DNA of 64,000 bases from Streptomyces sp. PsTaAH-137 (lineage in GTDB: Bacteria > Actinomycetota > Actinomycetes > Streptomycetales > Streptomycetaceae), in assembly GCF_003259365.1 (NCBI RefSeq), contig NZ_QLLY01000024.1, forward strand, positions 58,877-122,876. The letters run 5' to 3'. The notes beneath the pieces were generated by a model that saw only the letters and a list, made by a program, of their open reading frames with translations, was not told where the DNA came from and made no database searches. Position numbers and translations under genes: made by a program. This document shows positions 53,861-62,668 of this stretch, piece after piece. The first letter of the stretch is position 1; every line of letters starts with the position of its first letter.

Positions 53861-54526
53861 TCAGCGCTGCCCGAAGGCGCTGCTCTCGAGGTCATCCAGC
53901 AACGCTGCCGTGTTCGCGTAGACCTCCGCGGCGCCCGCTGCCTCCAACTCCGCGCGCGAGATTCCCCCGCTCAGCACCGCCACCGGGGTGACACCGGCGC
54001 TCCGGCCCGCCCGCATGTCCCAGACCGAATCCCCGACGAACACGCTGTCCTCGGGCCGCGCTCCCACGAGGTCGAGGGCGTGCAGGACGGGCTCGGGATG
54101 CGGTTTGCCCGCGTCCACGTCGTCCGCGCTCGCAGTCGCCGTGATGGCGTCGTCGGCATCGATGGCTTTGCGCAGCGCCGCCAGTTCGGGCCCGCCGGCG
54201 GACGTTGCCAGGACCACCCGCCAGCCGTCGGCGTGCAGCCGCTTGAGCAGCGCGGCCGCCGAGTCGAACGGAGCAAGCCGCTCGTGCCAGGACGCGTAGA
54301 GGAGCTTGTGACCAGCACTGATGCCATCATCCTCGCCTCGGTCCCGGCCCTCACCGAGCAAGTGCTCCAGCAAGTCGGCGGAGCCGAGACCGATCGCGGC
54401 GTGGACGTCCGGCATCTGCACGAAGTGACCGGCCTGACGGAGGGACTCCCACCAGCAGGTGGTGTGGAGATAGTTGGTATCGACAAGGGTGCCGTCGACG
54501 TCGAAGACTGCTGCGCGGATGGTCAT
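53861..54526 (-). CDS. HAD-superfamily phosphatase
   Basis: 221 residues. Motif I AAVFDVDGTLVDTNY (about 5-19), motif II LATSAGGPE, Lys in DAGKPHPEPVL and motif IV VFVGDSVWDMRAGRSAGV are all present, with a helical cap of the beta-phosphoglucomutase/phosphoglycolate type. The ATG at 54526 opens MTIRAAVFD. Substrate likely a small phosphorylated metabolite. It ends about 100 bases from the cassette terminator. Confidence 0.9.
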   Translation of the reverse strand: MTIRAAVFDVDGTLVDTNYLHTTCWWESLRQAGHFVQMPDVHAAIGLGSADLLEHLLGEGRDRGEDDGISAGHKLLYASWHERLAPFDSAAALLKRLHADGWRVVLATSAGGPELAALRKAIDADDAITATASADDVDAGKPHPEPVLHALDLVGARPEDSVFVGDSVWDMRAGRSAGVTPVAVLSGGISRAELEAAGAAEVYANTAALLDDLESSAFGQR

Positions 54527-54956
54527 GCACCACAGTGTTTCCCGAGCCCGCCCGCCCCAGTAGACGTGCGGAACAGCCGGACAGGGCGCGTCGGGCCGTG
54601 GCGCGAATCTTCCGTTTGTTCCTCGAGTCACCGGGCAAGTGGGTGGTGTGCTTGGGACAACAGGCGCGCCTTCAGGAGCACGAGTTCCGTCCGCGACGTT
54701 GAGCTGCTTCTGATCATCCTTGCTGCTGCAGCGATGAGGGAGCACCCCTATGCCCGCATGTCACTCGCACGACGATGCACTCGACACCCTGCTCACCTTC
54801 CGCCTCCTCCGAGCCGTTCACGGCACGCGAAGCCATCTGCCCGCCCGACCGCCACCCGAGCCGAGCGACCACTCAAGTGCGAGCCGACCACATCACCACA
54901 TCAACGGAGACGTTCCGGCGCACGGGCGCGGGAACTGCGAGTGAGGGAGAGTCACG
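54527..54956. other. Promoter region with a possible tiny gene
   Basis: ATG 54750 has GAGGGAG upstream and opens 64 codons (MPACHSHDDALDTLLTF) with no recognised family and a His/Pro-rich end. I leave it uncalled. Nothing else seen. Confidence 0.3.
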
Positions 54957-55295
54957 GTGCTGATTCCCACAGCCGGAGACTTGAGAGCGGCGCTGAGCCG
55001 TCACGCAGCAGCAGTCGTCGAGGACGAAAGTTGCCCGACGGAGCAGACCGCCCGCACACGAGAGGACTGCGTCTACACACTGTGTGTGATGACGGGGACC
55101 CTCGACATCACAGCAGCACTGGGCCGGGCCGACGCCCTCCTCGAACAGCATGCCGCGCACGCGGGCCGACGAGTGGTGCGCCCGCAGGGCGCACGGCCGG
55201 TCCCGCTGTCACAGGACGCGGGAGCGGCCCTGGTCGAGATCGAGATGGGCTCCCAGACGCCGGTAGCAGCGCCGCAGATCAGCGGCGCTGCCTGA
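54957..55295 (+). CDS. DUF5133-type small protein
   Basis: 112 residues. LIPTAGDLRAALSRHAAAV and DCVYTLCVMTGTLDITAALG follow the streptomycete DUF5133 pattern (DVAYTLCVSTGTRD), often found near regulators. The C-terminal ~45 residues are extra and Pro/Ala-rich. GTG with GGGAGAG upstream. Role unknown. Confidence 0.75.
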   Translation: MLIPTAGDLRAALSRHAAAVVEDESCPTEQTARTREDCVYTLCVMTGTLDITAALGRADALLEQHAAHAGRRVVRPQGARPVPLSQDAGAALVEIEMGSQTPVAAPQISGAA

Positions 55296-55473
55296 GGTCC
55301 GGCGGGCAGCCGCCTGCTGTGCCGCTTGTTCCGAGCGGGTGACGGTGCCGAGCACGCCCCCGGCGAATGAGATAATCAGTTGCGCACTCCCCGGTTCTCC
55401 AAGGCTTTTCGTCCCAGACCGGACTCGGCGCGCGCCTTTCGCGGCGTCGTTGCTGACGTAACGGCTTCGGTGT

Positions 55474-56733
55474 TTGCGCAGATTTGCGAGGGTTACCCGG
55501 AAGCGGTGGGCCGCTGACCAGCAGGGGCTGTGGAGCGGAAGGCAGCAGAAGCGCGTGGTGGAGAGGCTTCACCGGGGATGGGCCTGGGCCAAGCGGGCGT
55601 GCAATTCCTCCGGGCACGAGCGGAATACGGTCCTGCTGGTCGGCAAATGTGTGCTGGCCGCCACCCTGAGCTGGTGGATCGCTCATGACGTGCTCCACGC
55701 GACGTCGCCCGCCTTCGCGCCGTTCTCGGCGGTCCTGACAATGAACGTGACGGTCTCCCAGTCGGTCTGGCAGACACTGCGTTACGTCGCCGCCGTCGTG
55801 GTCGGTGTCGCAGTGCAGGCGGCGATCGGCTTCACCGCCGGGCCGGACCTGTTCGCATTCGTGCTGGTTGCTGTGATCGCCCTGGGCCTGGGGCGGTGGC
55901 AGGTGCTGGGGGAGCAGCGCTCGCAGGTCCCCACCGCCGCGTTCTTCGCGTTCTCCACCTACAGCGCGGCCTCCACGAACAGTGACCGGGTCACCCAGCT
56001 CAGCCAGATCGTCCTGCTGGTCCTGATCGGCTGCGGCATCGGAATGGTCGTGAACCTGTGCATTGTGCCGCCCCTGCGCTACCGCAGCGCAGAGCAGGGG
56101 CTGCACGCACTCGCGGGGGAGATGGAGTCACTCCTCGACGACATGGCGGACGGCCTGTGCAGCGGAGATGTGGACGCCGAACGGGCCGATCGCTGGGTCG
56201 CCTCAGGCAAGCGCGTTCAGGCCGCCGTCGGCCAGGCGCACGCGGGCCTGGAGATGGCGGAGAGCAGCGTGCCCTTCAACCCCCGCCGCTTCCTGCCCGC
56301 CCACCGCAGTCACCTCACGTTCACTCGCTACCGGCAGAGCCTGAACGCACTGGAGCGGGCGGTCTACCAGCTGGCCTCCCTGACCCGCAGCTTGGGCCGC
56401 TGGCGGGAGAGCGAAGACACGTACACCTATGGTCCGGCGCTGACCGCCTACGCCGACTTCGCTGGAAGCCTGCGCGACATTGCGCATGTCATCGCCGAAC
56501 TCGACAGCGACACCCTGCCTGATCAGGCCGAGCAGATGTGCAAACTTGCCGCCATCGCGCAGGAGGCGCTCAAGAAAGTGCTCGTCGCGGCCGACGAAAG
56601 CAAGCTGCCGCTGGCGGACGCGTCCCGGCCGTACGGCGTTCTCATCGTCGAGGCCACCCGGCTGATGGAAGAGTTCCAGAACACGTGTGATGTCCTCAAG
56701 GACACGACGAACGACCGGGCTGGCTGTGTCTGA
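55474..56733 (+). CDS. FUSC/aromatic-acid-exporter-like membrane protein
   Basis: About 419 residues. Five or six transmembrane helices lie in residues ~50-200: LLVGKCVLAATLSWWIAHDV, TLRYVAAVVVGVAVQAAIGF, FAFVLVAVIALGLGRWQVLG, IVLLVLIGCGIGMVVNLCIV. A long cytoplasmic helical region follows. This layout is the FUSC / ALMT-like family, which exports organic or aromatic acids. The TTG start at 55474 is uncertain; GTG codons shortly after are alternatives. Confidence 0.82.
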   Translation: MRRFARVTRKRWAADQQGLWSGRQQKRVVERLHRGWAWAKRACNSSGHERNTVLLVGKCVLAATLSWWIAHDVLHATSPAFAPFSAVLTMNVTVSQSVWQTLRYVAAVVVGVAVQAAIGFTAGPDLFAFVLVAVIALGLGRWQVLGEQRSQVPTAAFFAFSTYSAASTNSDRVTQLSQIVLLVLIGCGIGMVVNLCIVPPLRYRSAEQGLHALAGEMESLLDDMADGLCSGDVDAERADRWVASGKRVQAAVGQAHAGLEMAESSVPFNPRRFLPAHRSHLTFTRYRQSLNALERAVYQLASLTRSLGRWRESEDTYTYGPALTAYADFAGSLRDIAHVIAELDSDTLPDQAEQMCKLAAIAQEALKKVLVAADESKLPLADASRPYGVLIVEATRLMEEFQNTCDVLKDTTNDRAGCV

Positions 56734-56803
56734 CGGGCCCGGGGCCGTCCCTCGCAGCAGGCGCGAGGGGTGTCATCCGCGCCGCATCGAGCACTTGAAG
56801 GCC

Positions 56804-57022
56804 ATGAAGCATTGGACGATAGCCATCGAGACGGCTGACAGCGGAGCTTTGGGTACCACCATCGGCGCGGACGCGCTCGTGCACGCTTTTGACACTCAAT
56901 CTCGCACGACGGCCCACGAGGTCACGTCCCCGTACGTGGTGAAGCCGGAGGTCGAGTGGAGCATGGCGCTTCAGCGCGGCCGCCGCTGCACCGTGTGCGC
57001 CAGCGCCGTGCCGCTCACCTGA
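56804..57022 (+). CDS. Small hypothetical protein
   Basis: 72 residues: MKHWTIAIETADSGALGTT, then VTSPYVVKPEVEWSMALQRG and a CTVC near the end. ATG with GAAGG upstream. Composition is protein-like but I recognise no family; it may be the start of a larger gene that has been cut. Confidence 0.45.
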   Translation: MKHWTIAIETADSGALGTTIGADALVHAFDTQSRTTAHEVTSPYVVKPEVEWSMALQRGRRCTVCASAVPLT

Positions 57023-57443
57023 CGAAACCGCGGGTGCGGTGCGTCAGCTCATGGCGGCACGCAGGCCCGCTGGAGATCCCCGGGGCGGGCCGAGGGGCCC
57101 GCATGCGGAGTGGGGCGCGTGACAGCGGAGCGTGTAGAGCTGTCGCACCGGGACCCCGTGCGGCGGCTCCTCGCGTGGGCGTCGGCCGTGCGGGCGACCG
57201 GAGCGTGTCGCGAGACGCCCCTGCGCGGACCGGCGGGCGTAGCTCTGTGAGCAGCGCGGGTTGCTGTAGCCGCTTTCCGCGTTCTCGCCTCAGGGGCGCG
57301 GTCGACGCTCCGCTCGTGATGCCACTGGGGCCCGGCGCCGTTGTTGTCGCCGGGCCCACTCCATGACCTGCGTCATCTCGCAGCCGCGGAACTGGTCGTT
57401 CCCCTCGGCCCGCAAAGGCTGGAGTGCCCCTGCTGAATGCAAG
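57023..57443. other. Gene-free stretch with hairpin
   Basis: No gene. A hairpin near 57328-57357 (listed) faces the minus-strand STAS-like gene. Confidence 0.35.
57328..57357 (-). terminator. Hairpin terminator, probably for the STAS-like gene
   Basis: 10-bp perfect stem (57328-57337 with 57348-57357, 10-base loop), about 90 bases beyond the minus-strand stop at 57444. Confidence 0.6.
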
Positions 57444-57782
57444 TCACGAGGCCAAGGCCGCCGGCAGGTCGGAATAGGTGGGCAGGGGCGTGTGGCCCGG
57501 GTCCGTGGCGGCGATCGCTTCGAGGACGGCCCGCGATGGGGCGATCAGGACGACTGGACGCTGCTCGTGCACGGCCAATAGGTGCGCGCCCAGGGTCGTG
57601 CGGCACGCGGTCACCTCGGGCAGGGCGAAGGCGATGGGGCCCGTGTGATGCCGCAATGCCTCGCGGGTCGCGTGACGCACGCTCTTGGGAATCTTCTTGC
57701 CCATGGCCCCGGCCACCTCGATCAGCCACAGATGACTGCGAGGTTCCGAAGTCACCACGGCAACACCAACGCCCGATGCCAT
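57444..57782 (-). CDS. STAS-like protein lacking the phospho-serine
   Basis: 112 residues. RPVVLIAPSRAVLEAIAATD and LPTYSDLPAALA recall the last strand and helix of STAS domains. The loop before it reads VTACRTTLGAHLLA in place of the usual D-S-x-G-L, so no phosphorylation site. ATG with AGAGGGAG upstream. Could be a non-switchable antagonist or an unrelated small alpha/beta protein. Confidence 0.55.
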   Translation of the reverse strand: MASGVGVAVVTSEPRSHLWLIEVAGAMGKKIPKSVRHATREALRHHTGPIAFALPEVTACRTTLGAHLLAVHEQRPVVLIAPSRAVLEAIAATDPGHTPLPTYSDLPAALAS

Positions 57783-58512
57783 AACGTCTCCCTCTGCCCG
57801 GGCGCTGCCCGCCCGAAAGTCGGATGAAGCGCCCCCACGCTACTCCCGGTGTCGTGGGGGAGGGGCGCACTCGGGGTTGCGCGTCGCTGGGCTGGGAGAT
57901 CGCGGCTTACAGCTTGCGGCGCTCGTGTTCGGGGGTGCCGGTACTCAGCGTGCAAGAGTCGCCCCACTTGACGCATTCCACGCGTCCGGCCGGACCAGAA
58001 GGGCGGCGGGGACAGCTGCGCGTACGTGACAGGCGCTGGTCCCAGCCCTGTACCTGCGTCAACTCCCAGACTGGCGGAACGTGTCCCTCCCCATGGCCGG
58101 TCGTTGGAGTGTTCGGGAACGGCGGGGTGCACTGCCGGTCACCGGCCGGTTCCAGTCCTCGAACCCTGGGACCGGCCGGTGACGCAGAATCGAGCGAACC
58201 CCTCACCGGGGGGTGCAAGGGGTTCGCCGCGGACTCACTGTGCCACCGCGCACGGAACCGGAAACAACCCGGCGGCACTTCTCGCCCGATTGCCTCCGGC
58301 CAGGGGGCGTGCGACGTCGTGGGGCAGCGATCTGTTTCGTTCAGATCTGTTGCACTCAGCAAATGTTGGCTACGGGCCCGGGCCGCCACGCGCAGCCTGC
58401 GGCCTGGTCTCGCCTGCGTCGAGCGGGTCGGTCGGCACCCTCGACGTCGGATGAGCACGGGCCGAATTCGTGCATTGACATGGACCCGCAGCCGACGCGA
58501 TCCGCGCCGCGC
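57783..58512. other. Gene-free stretch
   Basis: Several long but overlapping weak frames; none has a ribosome site plus protein-like composition. A short stretch near 58140-58200 repeats ACCGGCCGGT-like elements. Confidence 0.4.
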
Positions 58513-58746
58513 TCAGCGTCGACGATCCTCCGGCCCCGAAAAGGGACTATGACGTCGACCGAAATCTTGAGCCCGTGCATTCAGCCGCCGACGCAACCAC
58601 GTCATCCATATCACCAAAGGGGTCGCGACGATCCCCATCCCTAGCGCCATCCACCAACCGGTGCCGCTGAAGCCCCAAGCCAAGACCAGGACGATGTAGA
58701 CCGTTATCGCGATCAGGACATGCCGCGTTCTCTTCGAGAGATCCAT
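58513..58746 (-). CDS. Small membrane protein, two transmembrane helices
   Basis: 77 residues: MDLSKRTRHVLIAITVYIVL, then WWMALGMGIVATPLVIWMTW, and a basic C-terminus. Two helices about 20 residues long with a short loop. No family recognised. ATG 58746; ribosome site weak. Confidence 0.6.
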   Translation of the reverse strand: MDLSKRTRHVLIAITVYIVLVLAWGFSGTGWWMALGMGIVATPLVIWMTWLRRRLNARAQDFGRRHSPFSGPEDRRR

Positions 58747-59026
58747 TCCGACCGGATACCCCGCGTCTGCGAACACAACGAAGGGGCGCGCGCCTGACGT
58801 CTCCCCAGACCAGCGCGCACCCCATCGGTGGACGTCACCGTACCGCCCCACGCGCCACAAGAGCACCCGATCAACGACACCACCGCCGCACCGTCGCCCC
58901 CACTGCACCGACCTCCGGCAGAGCAGCAGCCTTCGTCCGCCGTCCTGACGCTGTCCGAAGTGATCACGCCCCAAGCGCGCAACCCGGTATGAGACGCGGC
59001 AGCGATCAACGCTCTGCTCGCTGCCG

Positions 59027-59485
59027 CTATCCGCAAGCGCATCCTTGATCCGTGGCCGGCTGGCCGGCGCAGCAGCCGTCACCACGGGTGTCGGGCTCGG
59101 TGCTCTTGCCGAGGATGTCGGCGTCGGCCTTGACCACGTAGACCTCCCAGGGCTCCTGGCCGGGGCCGTGCACCCACACCTTGTCCTGGAGGGCGTAGCA
59201 GCAGGAAGTGTCGTTCTCCTCGAACGTCGCCAGGCCCGCGTCCTTGAGACGGTCGGTGGCCGCGGTGACCTGGCCGGTGGACTCGACCTCGACCCCGAGG
59301 TGATCCATGCGGGTTTCCTGCCCGGGCTCGCCCTCGATGAGGACGAGCTTCAGGGGCGGCTCGGTGATGGCGAAGTTGGCGTAGCCCTCGCGCCGCTTGG
59401 CCGGTTCGGCGTTGAACAGCTTCGAGTAGAAGGTGATCGACGCCTCCAGGTCGCTGACACGCAGGGCGAGCTGAGCGCGAGACAT
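59027..59485 (-). CDS. arsI: ArsI/CadI-type organoarsenical lyase
   Basis: 152 residues, vicinal-oxygen-chelate fold. The tandem Cys95-Cys96 in DTSCCYALQDKVWVHG binds arsenicals; His62 (MDHLGVE) and Glu in WEVYVV are candidate metal ligands with Gln5. ArsI cleaves the C-As bond of methylarsonite; CadI is the cadmium-induced relative. GGGAG before the ATG. It is divergent from arsR with a shared operator, so arsenic induction is expected. Confidence 0.93.
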   Translation of the reverse strand: MSRAQLALRVSDLEASITFYSKLFNAEPAKRREGYANFAITEPPLKLVLIEGEPGQETRMDHLGVEVESTGQVTAATDRLKDAGLATFEENDTSCCYALQDKVWVHGPGQEPWEVYVVKADADILGKSTEPDTRGDGCCAGQPATDQGCACG

Positions 59486-59519
59486 GGCGGTGCTCCCATC
59501 GACTTGTATTGATGTTCGT

Positions 59520-59544
59520 CGATGCAACATTGCGCCTTGCATCG
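59520..59544. promoter_or_regulatory. ArsR operator between arsI and arsR
   Basis: CGATGCAA (59520-59527) and its perfect inverse TTGCATCG (59537-59544) are spaced by nine bases between the divergent arsI and arsR genes, 35 and 20 bases from the two starts. Position and symmetry fit an ArsR dimer site. Confidence 0.75.
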
Positions 59545-59564
59545 AAGGCTGTCAACATAGACGG

Positions 59565-59972
59565 ATGTCGAAGCAAGAACTTGTGGTGTTGGGGCAGACC
59601 GGCGAGGTCGACGCGTGCTGCCCGGGGCTGCTGACCGCGCCGCTGGATGAGGAACAGGCCGTCGACCTGGCGAAGGTCTTCAAGGCGCTTGGTGACCCGG
59701 TGCGGCTGCGGCTGCTGTCGATGATCGCCTCGCAGGCGGGCGGGGAGGTCTGTGTGTGCGATCTGACCCCGGCCTTCGATCTGTCGCAGCCGACCATCTC
59801 GCACCACCTCAAACTGCTGCGGCAGGCCGGGCTGATCGACTGCGAGCGGCGCGGCACCTGGGTCTACTACTGGCTGCTGCCGGAGATGACCGACCGCCTC
59901 GCGGGCATCCTGGCCCGTCCCGTCGGCGCCCCGTTGCCCAACCGCTCGACGACCGCCGGTGCTGCCTCGTGA
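59565..59972 (+). CDS. arsR: ArsR/SmtB-type arsenic-sensing repressor
   Basis: 135 residues, winged helix: ALGDPVRLRLLSMIASQA, DLSQPTISHHLKLLRQAGLI, RRGTWVYYWLL. Cysteines sit in an N-terminal DACCPG (18-19) and in EVCVCDLTPAF (63, 65), a layout like CgArsR that binds As(III). ATG 59565; the stop overlaps the acr3 start by four bases. Confidence 0.94.
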   Translation: MSKQELVVLGQTGEVDACCPGLLTAPLDEEQAVDLAKVFKALGDPVRLRLLSMIASQAGGEVCVCDLTPAFDLSQPTISHHLKLLRQAGLIDCERRGTWVYYWLLPEMTDRLAGILARPVGAPLPNRSTTAGAAS

Positions 59973-61066
59973 GCGACCGCGCACCTGAGCAGAACGTGGC
60001 CGGGCGCCTGTCGTTCCTGGACCGGTACCTGGCCGTGTGGATCCTCGCCGCCATGGCCGTCGGGCTGGGCCTGGGCCGCGCGATACCGGACCTCGGGGAC
60101 GCTTTGGCCACGGTGACGGTGAGTGGGGTGTCCCTGCCGATCGCGCTGGGCCTGCTCGTGATGATGTACCCGGTGCTGGCCAAGGTCCGCTACGACCGGC
60201 TCGACATCGTGGCCCGGGACCGGCGCCTGCTGTTGCCCTCGCTGCTGCTGAACTGGATCGTCGGCCCGGCCCTCATGTTCGCGCTGGCTTGGCTGTTCCT
60301 GCCGGACCTGCCCGAGTACCGCACCGGCCTCATCATCGTCGGCCTGGCGCGGTGCATCGCGATGGTCATCATCTGGAACGATCTGGCCTGCGGACACCGC
60401 GAGGCGGCGGCCGTCCTGGTCGCGGTGAACTCGGTGTTCCAGGTGATCGCGTTCTCCGTGCTCGGCTGGTTCTACCTCCAGGTGCTGCCCGGCTGGCTCG
60501 GCCTGGAACAGAGCGGCCTCGACGTGTCCGTCTGGGAGATCACCCGCAGCGTCCTGATCTTCCTCGGCATCCCGCTGGCGGCCGGCTACCTGACCCGACG
60601 CCTCGGCGAGAAGGCCAAGGGCCGCGCCTGGTACGAAGGGAAGCTGATCCCGTGCATCGGCCCGTTCGCCCTCTACGGCCTGCTGTTCACGATCGTCGTC
60701 CTCTTCGCCCTCCAGGGCGACGCCATCACCAGCCAGCCCCTGGACGTGGTCCGTATCGCGCTGCCGCTGCTGGTCTACTTCGCGCTCATGTGGGCCGGTT
60801 CCATGGCGCTGGGCAAGGCTGTTGGCCTCGACTACCCGCGCACCACCACGCTCGCCTTCACCGCCGCGGGCAACAACTTCGAGCTGGCCATCGCCGTCGC
60901 CATCGCAACCTTCGGCGCCTCCTCCGGCCAAGCCCTGGCCGGTGTCGTCGGCCCCCTCATCGAAGTACCCGTACTGATCGGCCTGGTCTACGTGGCCCTG
61001 TACGCGCGCCGCTACTTCACGACCCCGACTACTCCCGCGCAGCAGGAAGAACCAACCCATGCCTGA
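59969..61066 (+). CDS. acr3: ACR3-family arsenite efflux transporter
   Basis: 365 residues with about ten transmembrane helices. LARCIAMVIIWNDLACGH carries the conserved Cys and WND motif of ACR3; NNFELAIAVAIATFG is the conserved Glu helix near the C-terminus. Exports As(OH)3 using the proton gradient. GTG overlaps the arsR stop (GTGA), and its own stop lies inside arsC. Confidence 0.95.
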   Translation: MSDRAPEQNVAGRLSFLDRYLAVWILAAMAVGLGLGRAIPDLGDALATVTVSGVSLPIALGLLVMMYPVLAKVRYDRLDIVARDRRLLLPSLLLNWIVGPALMFALAWLFLPDLPEYRTGLIIVGLARCIAMVIIWNDLACGHREAAAVLVAVNSVFQVIAFSVLGWFYLQVLPGWLGLEQSGLDVSVWEITRSVLIFLGIPLAAGYLTRRLGEKAKGRAWYEGKLIPCIGPFALYGLLFTIVVLFALQGDAITSQPLDVVRIALPLLVYFALMWAGSMALGKAVGLDYPRTTTLAFTAAGNNFELAIAVAIATFGASSGQALAGVVGPLIEVPVLIGLVYVALYARRYFTTPTTPAQQEEPTHA

Positions 61067-61490
61067 GATCGCAAAGCCGTCGCTCCTGTTCGTCTGCGTC
61101 CACAACGCCGGACGCTCCCAGATGGCCGCCGCCTTCCTCACCCACCTAGCCGGCGACCGCGTACAGGTCCGCTCCGCGGGCTCCGCCCCAGCCGACACGG
61201 TCAACCCTGCCGTCGTCGACGCGCTCGCCGAGGTCGGCATCGACATCTCCGCCGAGGTGCCCAAGGTGCTGACCGTGGACGCCGTCCAGGCCTCCGACGT
61301 TGTCATCACCATGGGCTGCGGCGAGACCTGCCCTGTCTTCCCCGGCACCCGCTACCTCGACTGGCAACTCACCGACCCCGCCGGCCAAGACATCGACGCC
61401 ATCCGCCCTATCCGCGACGAGATCGAGCAATACGTCCGGGGCCTGATCTCGGAGCTGATCGGTGACGTCACTGTGCGGAGCGCTGGTTGA
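61059..61490 (+). CDS. arsC: Arsenate reductase (low-MW phosphatase type)
   Basis: 143 residues. FVCVHNAGRSQM is the CX5R loop with Cys13 and Arg19; MGCGETCP gives Cys87 and Cys91, the redox pair typical of thioredoxin-coupled ArsC. Reduces As(V) to As(III), which Acr3 exports. Its ATG lies 8 bases inside acr3. Confidence 0.95.
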   Translation: MPEIAKPSLLFVCVHNAGRSQMAAAFLTHLAGDRVQVRSAGSAPADTVNPAVVDALAEVGIDISAEVPKVLTVDAVQASDVVITMGCGETCPVFPGTRYLDWQLTDPAGQDIDAIRPIRDEIEQYVRGLISELIGDVTVRSAG

Positions 61491-61824
61491 CTGGCGCGTT
61501 GAGGGATCCGCCGCCGGCGTCCTGGCTGTGCACGGGGTGGTCCTGCTTGTCTCTCTAGCGATGTCCTGGGTCACCGGGTCCCCGCGCGGCGTCGGTGAGC
61601 CCCTGCGGCTGGGCCGCCAACATGCCGCCGTATATGCGCTGTTGGGCTCGCGTGCCGCGCTCGAGCGGTGCGTCACGCTTAGCAGGGTCCAGGCGGTCCG
61701 TACTCTGCCGGCGGATGACGGCCCGCTGTGGCACCACCATCACGGCGGCTACTGGGGTCACGACCACTACTACGGCGGAGGTATCGGTCTCGGCCTCGGT
61801 CTGGGCCTGAGCAACGGACTCTGA
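61462..61824 (+). CDS. His/Gly-rich small protein, possible
   Basis: 120 codons starting inside the end of arsC. A hydrophobic stretch (GVLAVHGVVLLVSLAMSWV) is followed by a basic middle and an ending HHHHGGYWGHDHYYGGG then IGLGLGLGLSNGL. The His cluster could bind metal. No ribosome site and an odd start; the gene may start further downstream or be an accidental frame. No homologue recognised. Confidence 0.35.
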   Translation: MTSLCGALVDWRVEGSAAGVLAVHGVVLLVSLAMSWVTGSPRGVGEPLRLGRQHAAVYALLGSRAALERCVTLSRVQAVRTLPADDGPLWHHHHGGYWGHDHYYGGGIGLGLGLGLSNGL

Positions 61825-62281
61825 GCCGTAGGCACCGCAGCGAGCAGGAGCGAGGGAGTCCCGGCGCACGGGGCATGGTCCGCTCCCGCTCGTCTTTTGC
61901 CGTTCTGCCGCGGGCCGATGGTCGCGCGTGCGAAGGGGCCGAGTGTCGACACGAGGGTGGCCGTGCAGACGGGGCCGTAGCGAGCCAAACGGCGCAAGCG
62001 CCTGCAACGGATGGAGTGTGTCGCGTGCAGACCGTTTTCGATCCGGACTCGCAGTCGTACCAGGATGAGTCCGGCGCCGGGCCAGACCGCGGGTTGCGCC
62101 TCACACGGGGCCGTGCCTGGCGCGGCCGGCAGGTGCGGGAGAGGCGTGGTCCGGACGGGTGAATTGAAGCCGTGCGGCCAATCCAGCCTTTGGGACGTTC
62201 CGGATGGCCAGTGAGAAGCCAACCGCTTCTCGTCCTTGCCCCCAAGGGGTGGGGACCATGCGGATGAGTATGGAGCGTTTC
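61825..62281. other. Promoter region of chaplin gene
   Basis: No gene recognised. The last ~40 bases contain GGGGTGGGGACC, a possible ribosome site for a longer chaplin start at ATG 62258. Confidence 0.4.
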
Positions 62282-62611
62282 ATGTCTCGTGTGCTGAAGA
62301 GTGCGGCGATCGCGGTGGTCATCGGCGGTTCGGTCCTGGCCGGTGCGGGCGCCGCGTCGGCGGACGCCGGAGCTCAGGGTGCCGCGGTGGGTTCGCCGGG
62401 CGTGCTGTCCGGCAACGTCGTCCAGGTGCCGGTCCACATTCCGGTCAACGCCTGCGGCAACACCGTCAACGTCATCGGCCTGCTCAACCCGGCCTTCGGC
62501 AACAGCTGCGCCAACGGCTCAGGCAACTGGGGTCACCACACCTGGGACGAGGGACACATGGGCCAGCACGGCTCGATGAACCACGACGGCCACATGGGCA
62601 TGTGGAAGTAG
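62282..62611 (+). CDS. Short chaplin with unusual His/Met-rich C-terminal tail
   Basis: 109 residues. Signal peptide 1-27 (VLKSAAIAVVIGGSVLAGAG), then the chaplin domain GSPGVLSGNVVQVPVHIPVN and CGNTVNVIGLLNPAFGNSC with Cys58 and Cys76. Ordinary short chaplins end soon after the second Cys; here about 27 more residues follow, six His and four Met (GHMGQHGSMNHDGHMGMW). Chaplins form amyloid films on aerial hyphae. The ATG at 62282 has GGAGC six bases upstream; ATG 62258 is an alternative. Confidence 0.9.
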   Translation: MSRVLKSAAIAVVIGGSVLAGAGAASADAGAQGAAVGSPGVLSGNVVQVPVHIPVNACGNTVNVIGLLNPAFGNSCANGSGNWGHHTWDEGHMGQHGSMNHDGHMGMWK

Positions 62612-62623
62612 GCGACCGCCCCC

Positions 62624-62668
62624 AAGGTGCTGTGCCGGCCCACCTGCGGTGGGCCGGCACAGCACCTT
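62624..62668 (+). terminator. Very strong hairpin terminator after chaplin gene
   Basis: 20-bp perfect stem (62624-62643 with 62649-62668, 5-base loop), beginning 13 bases after the chaplin stop. Confidence 0.9.
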
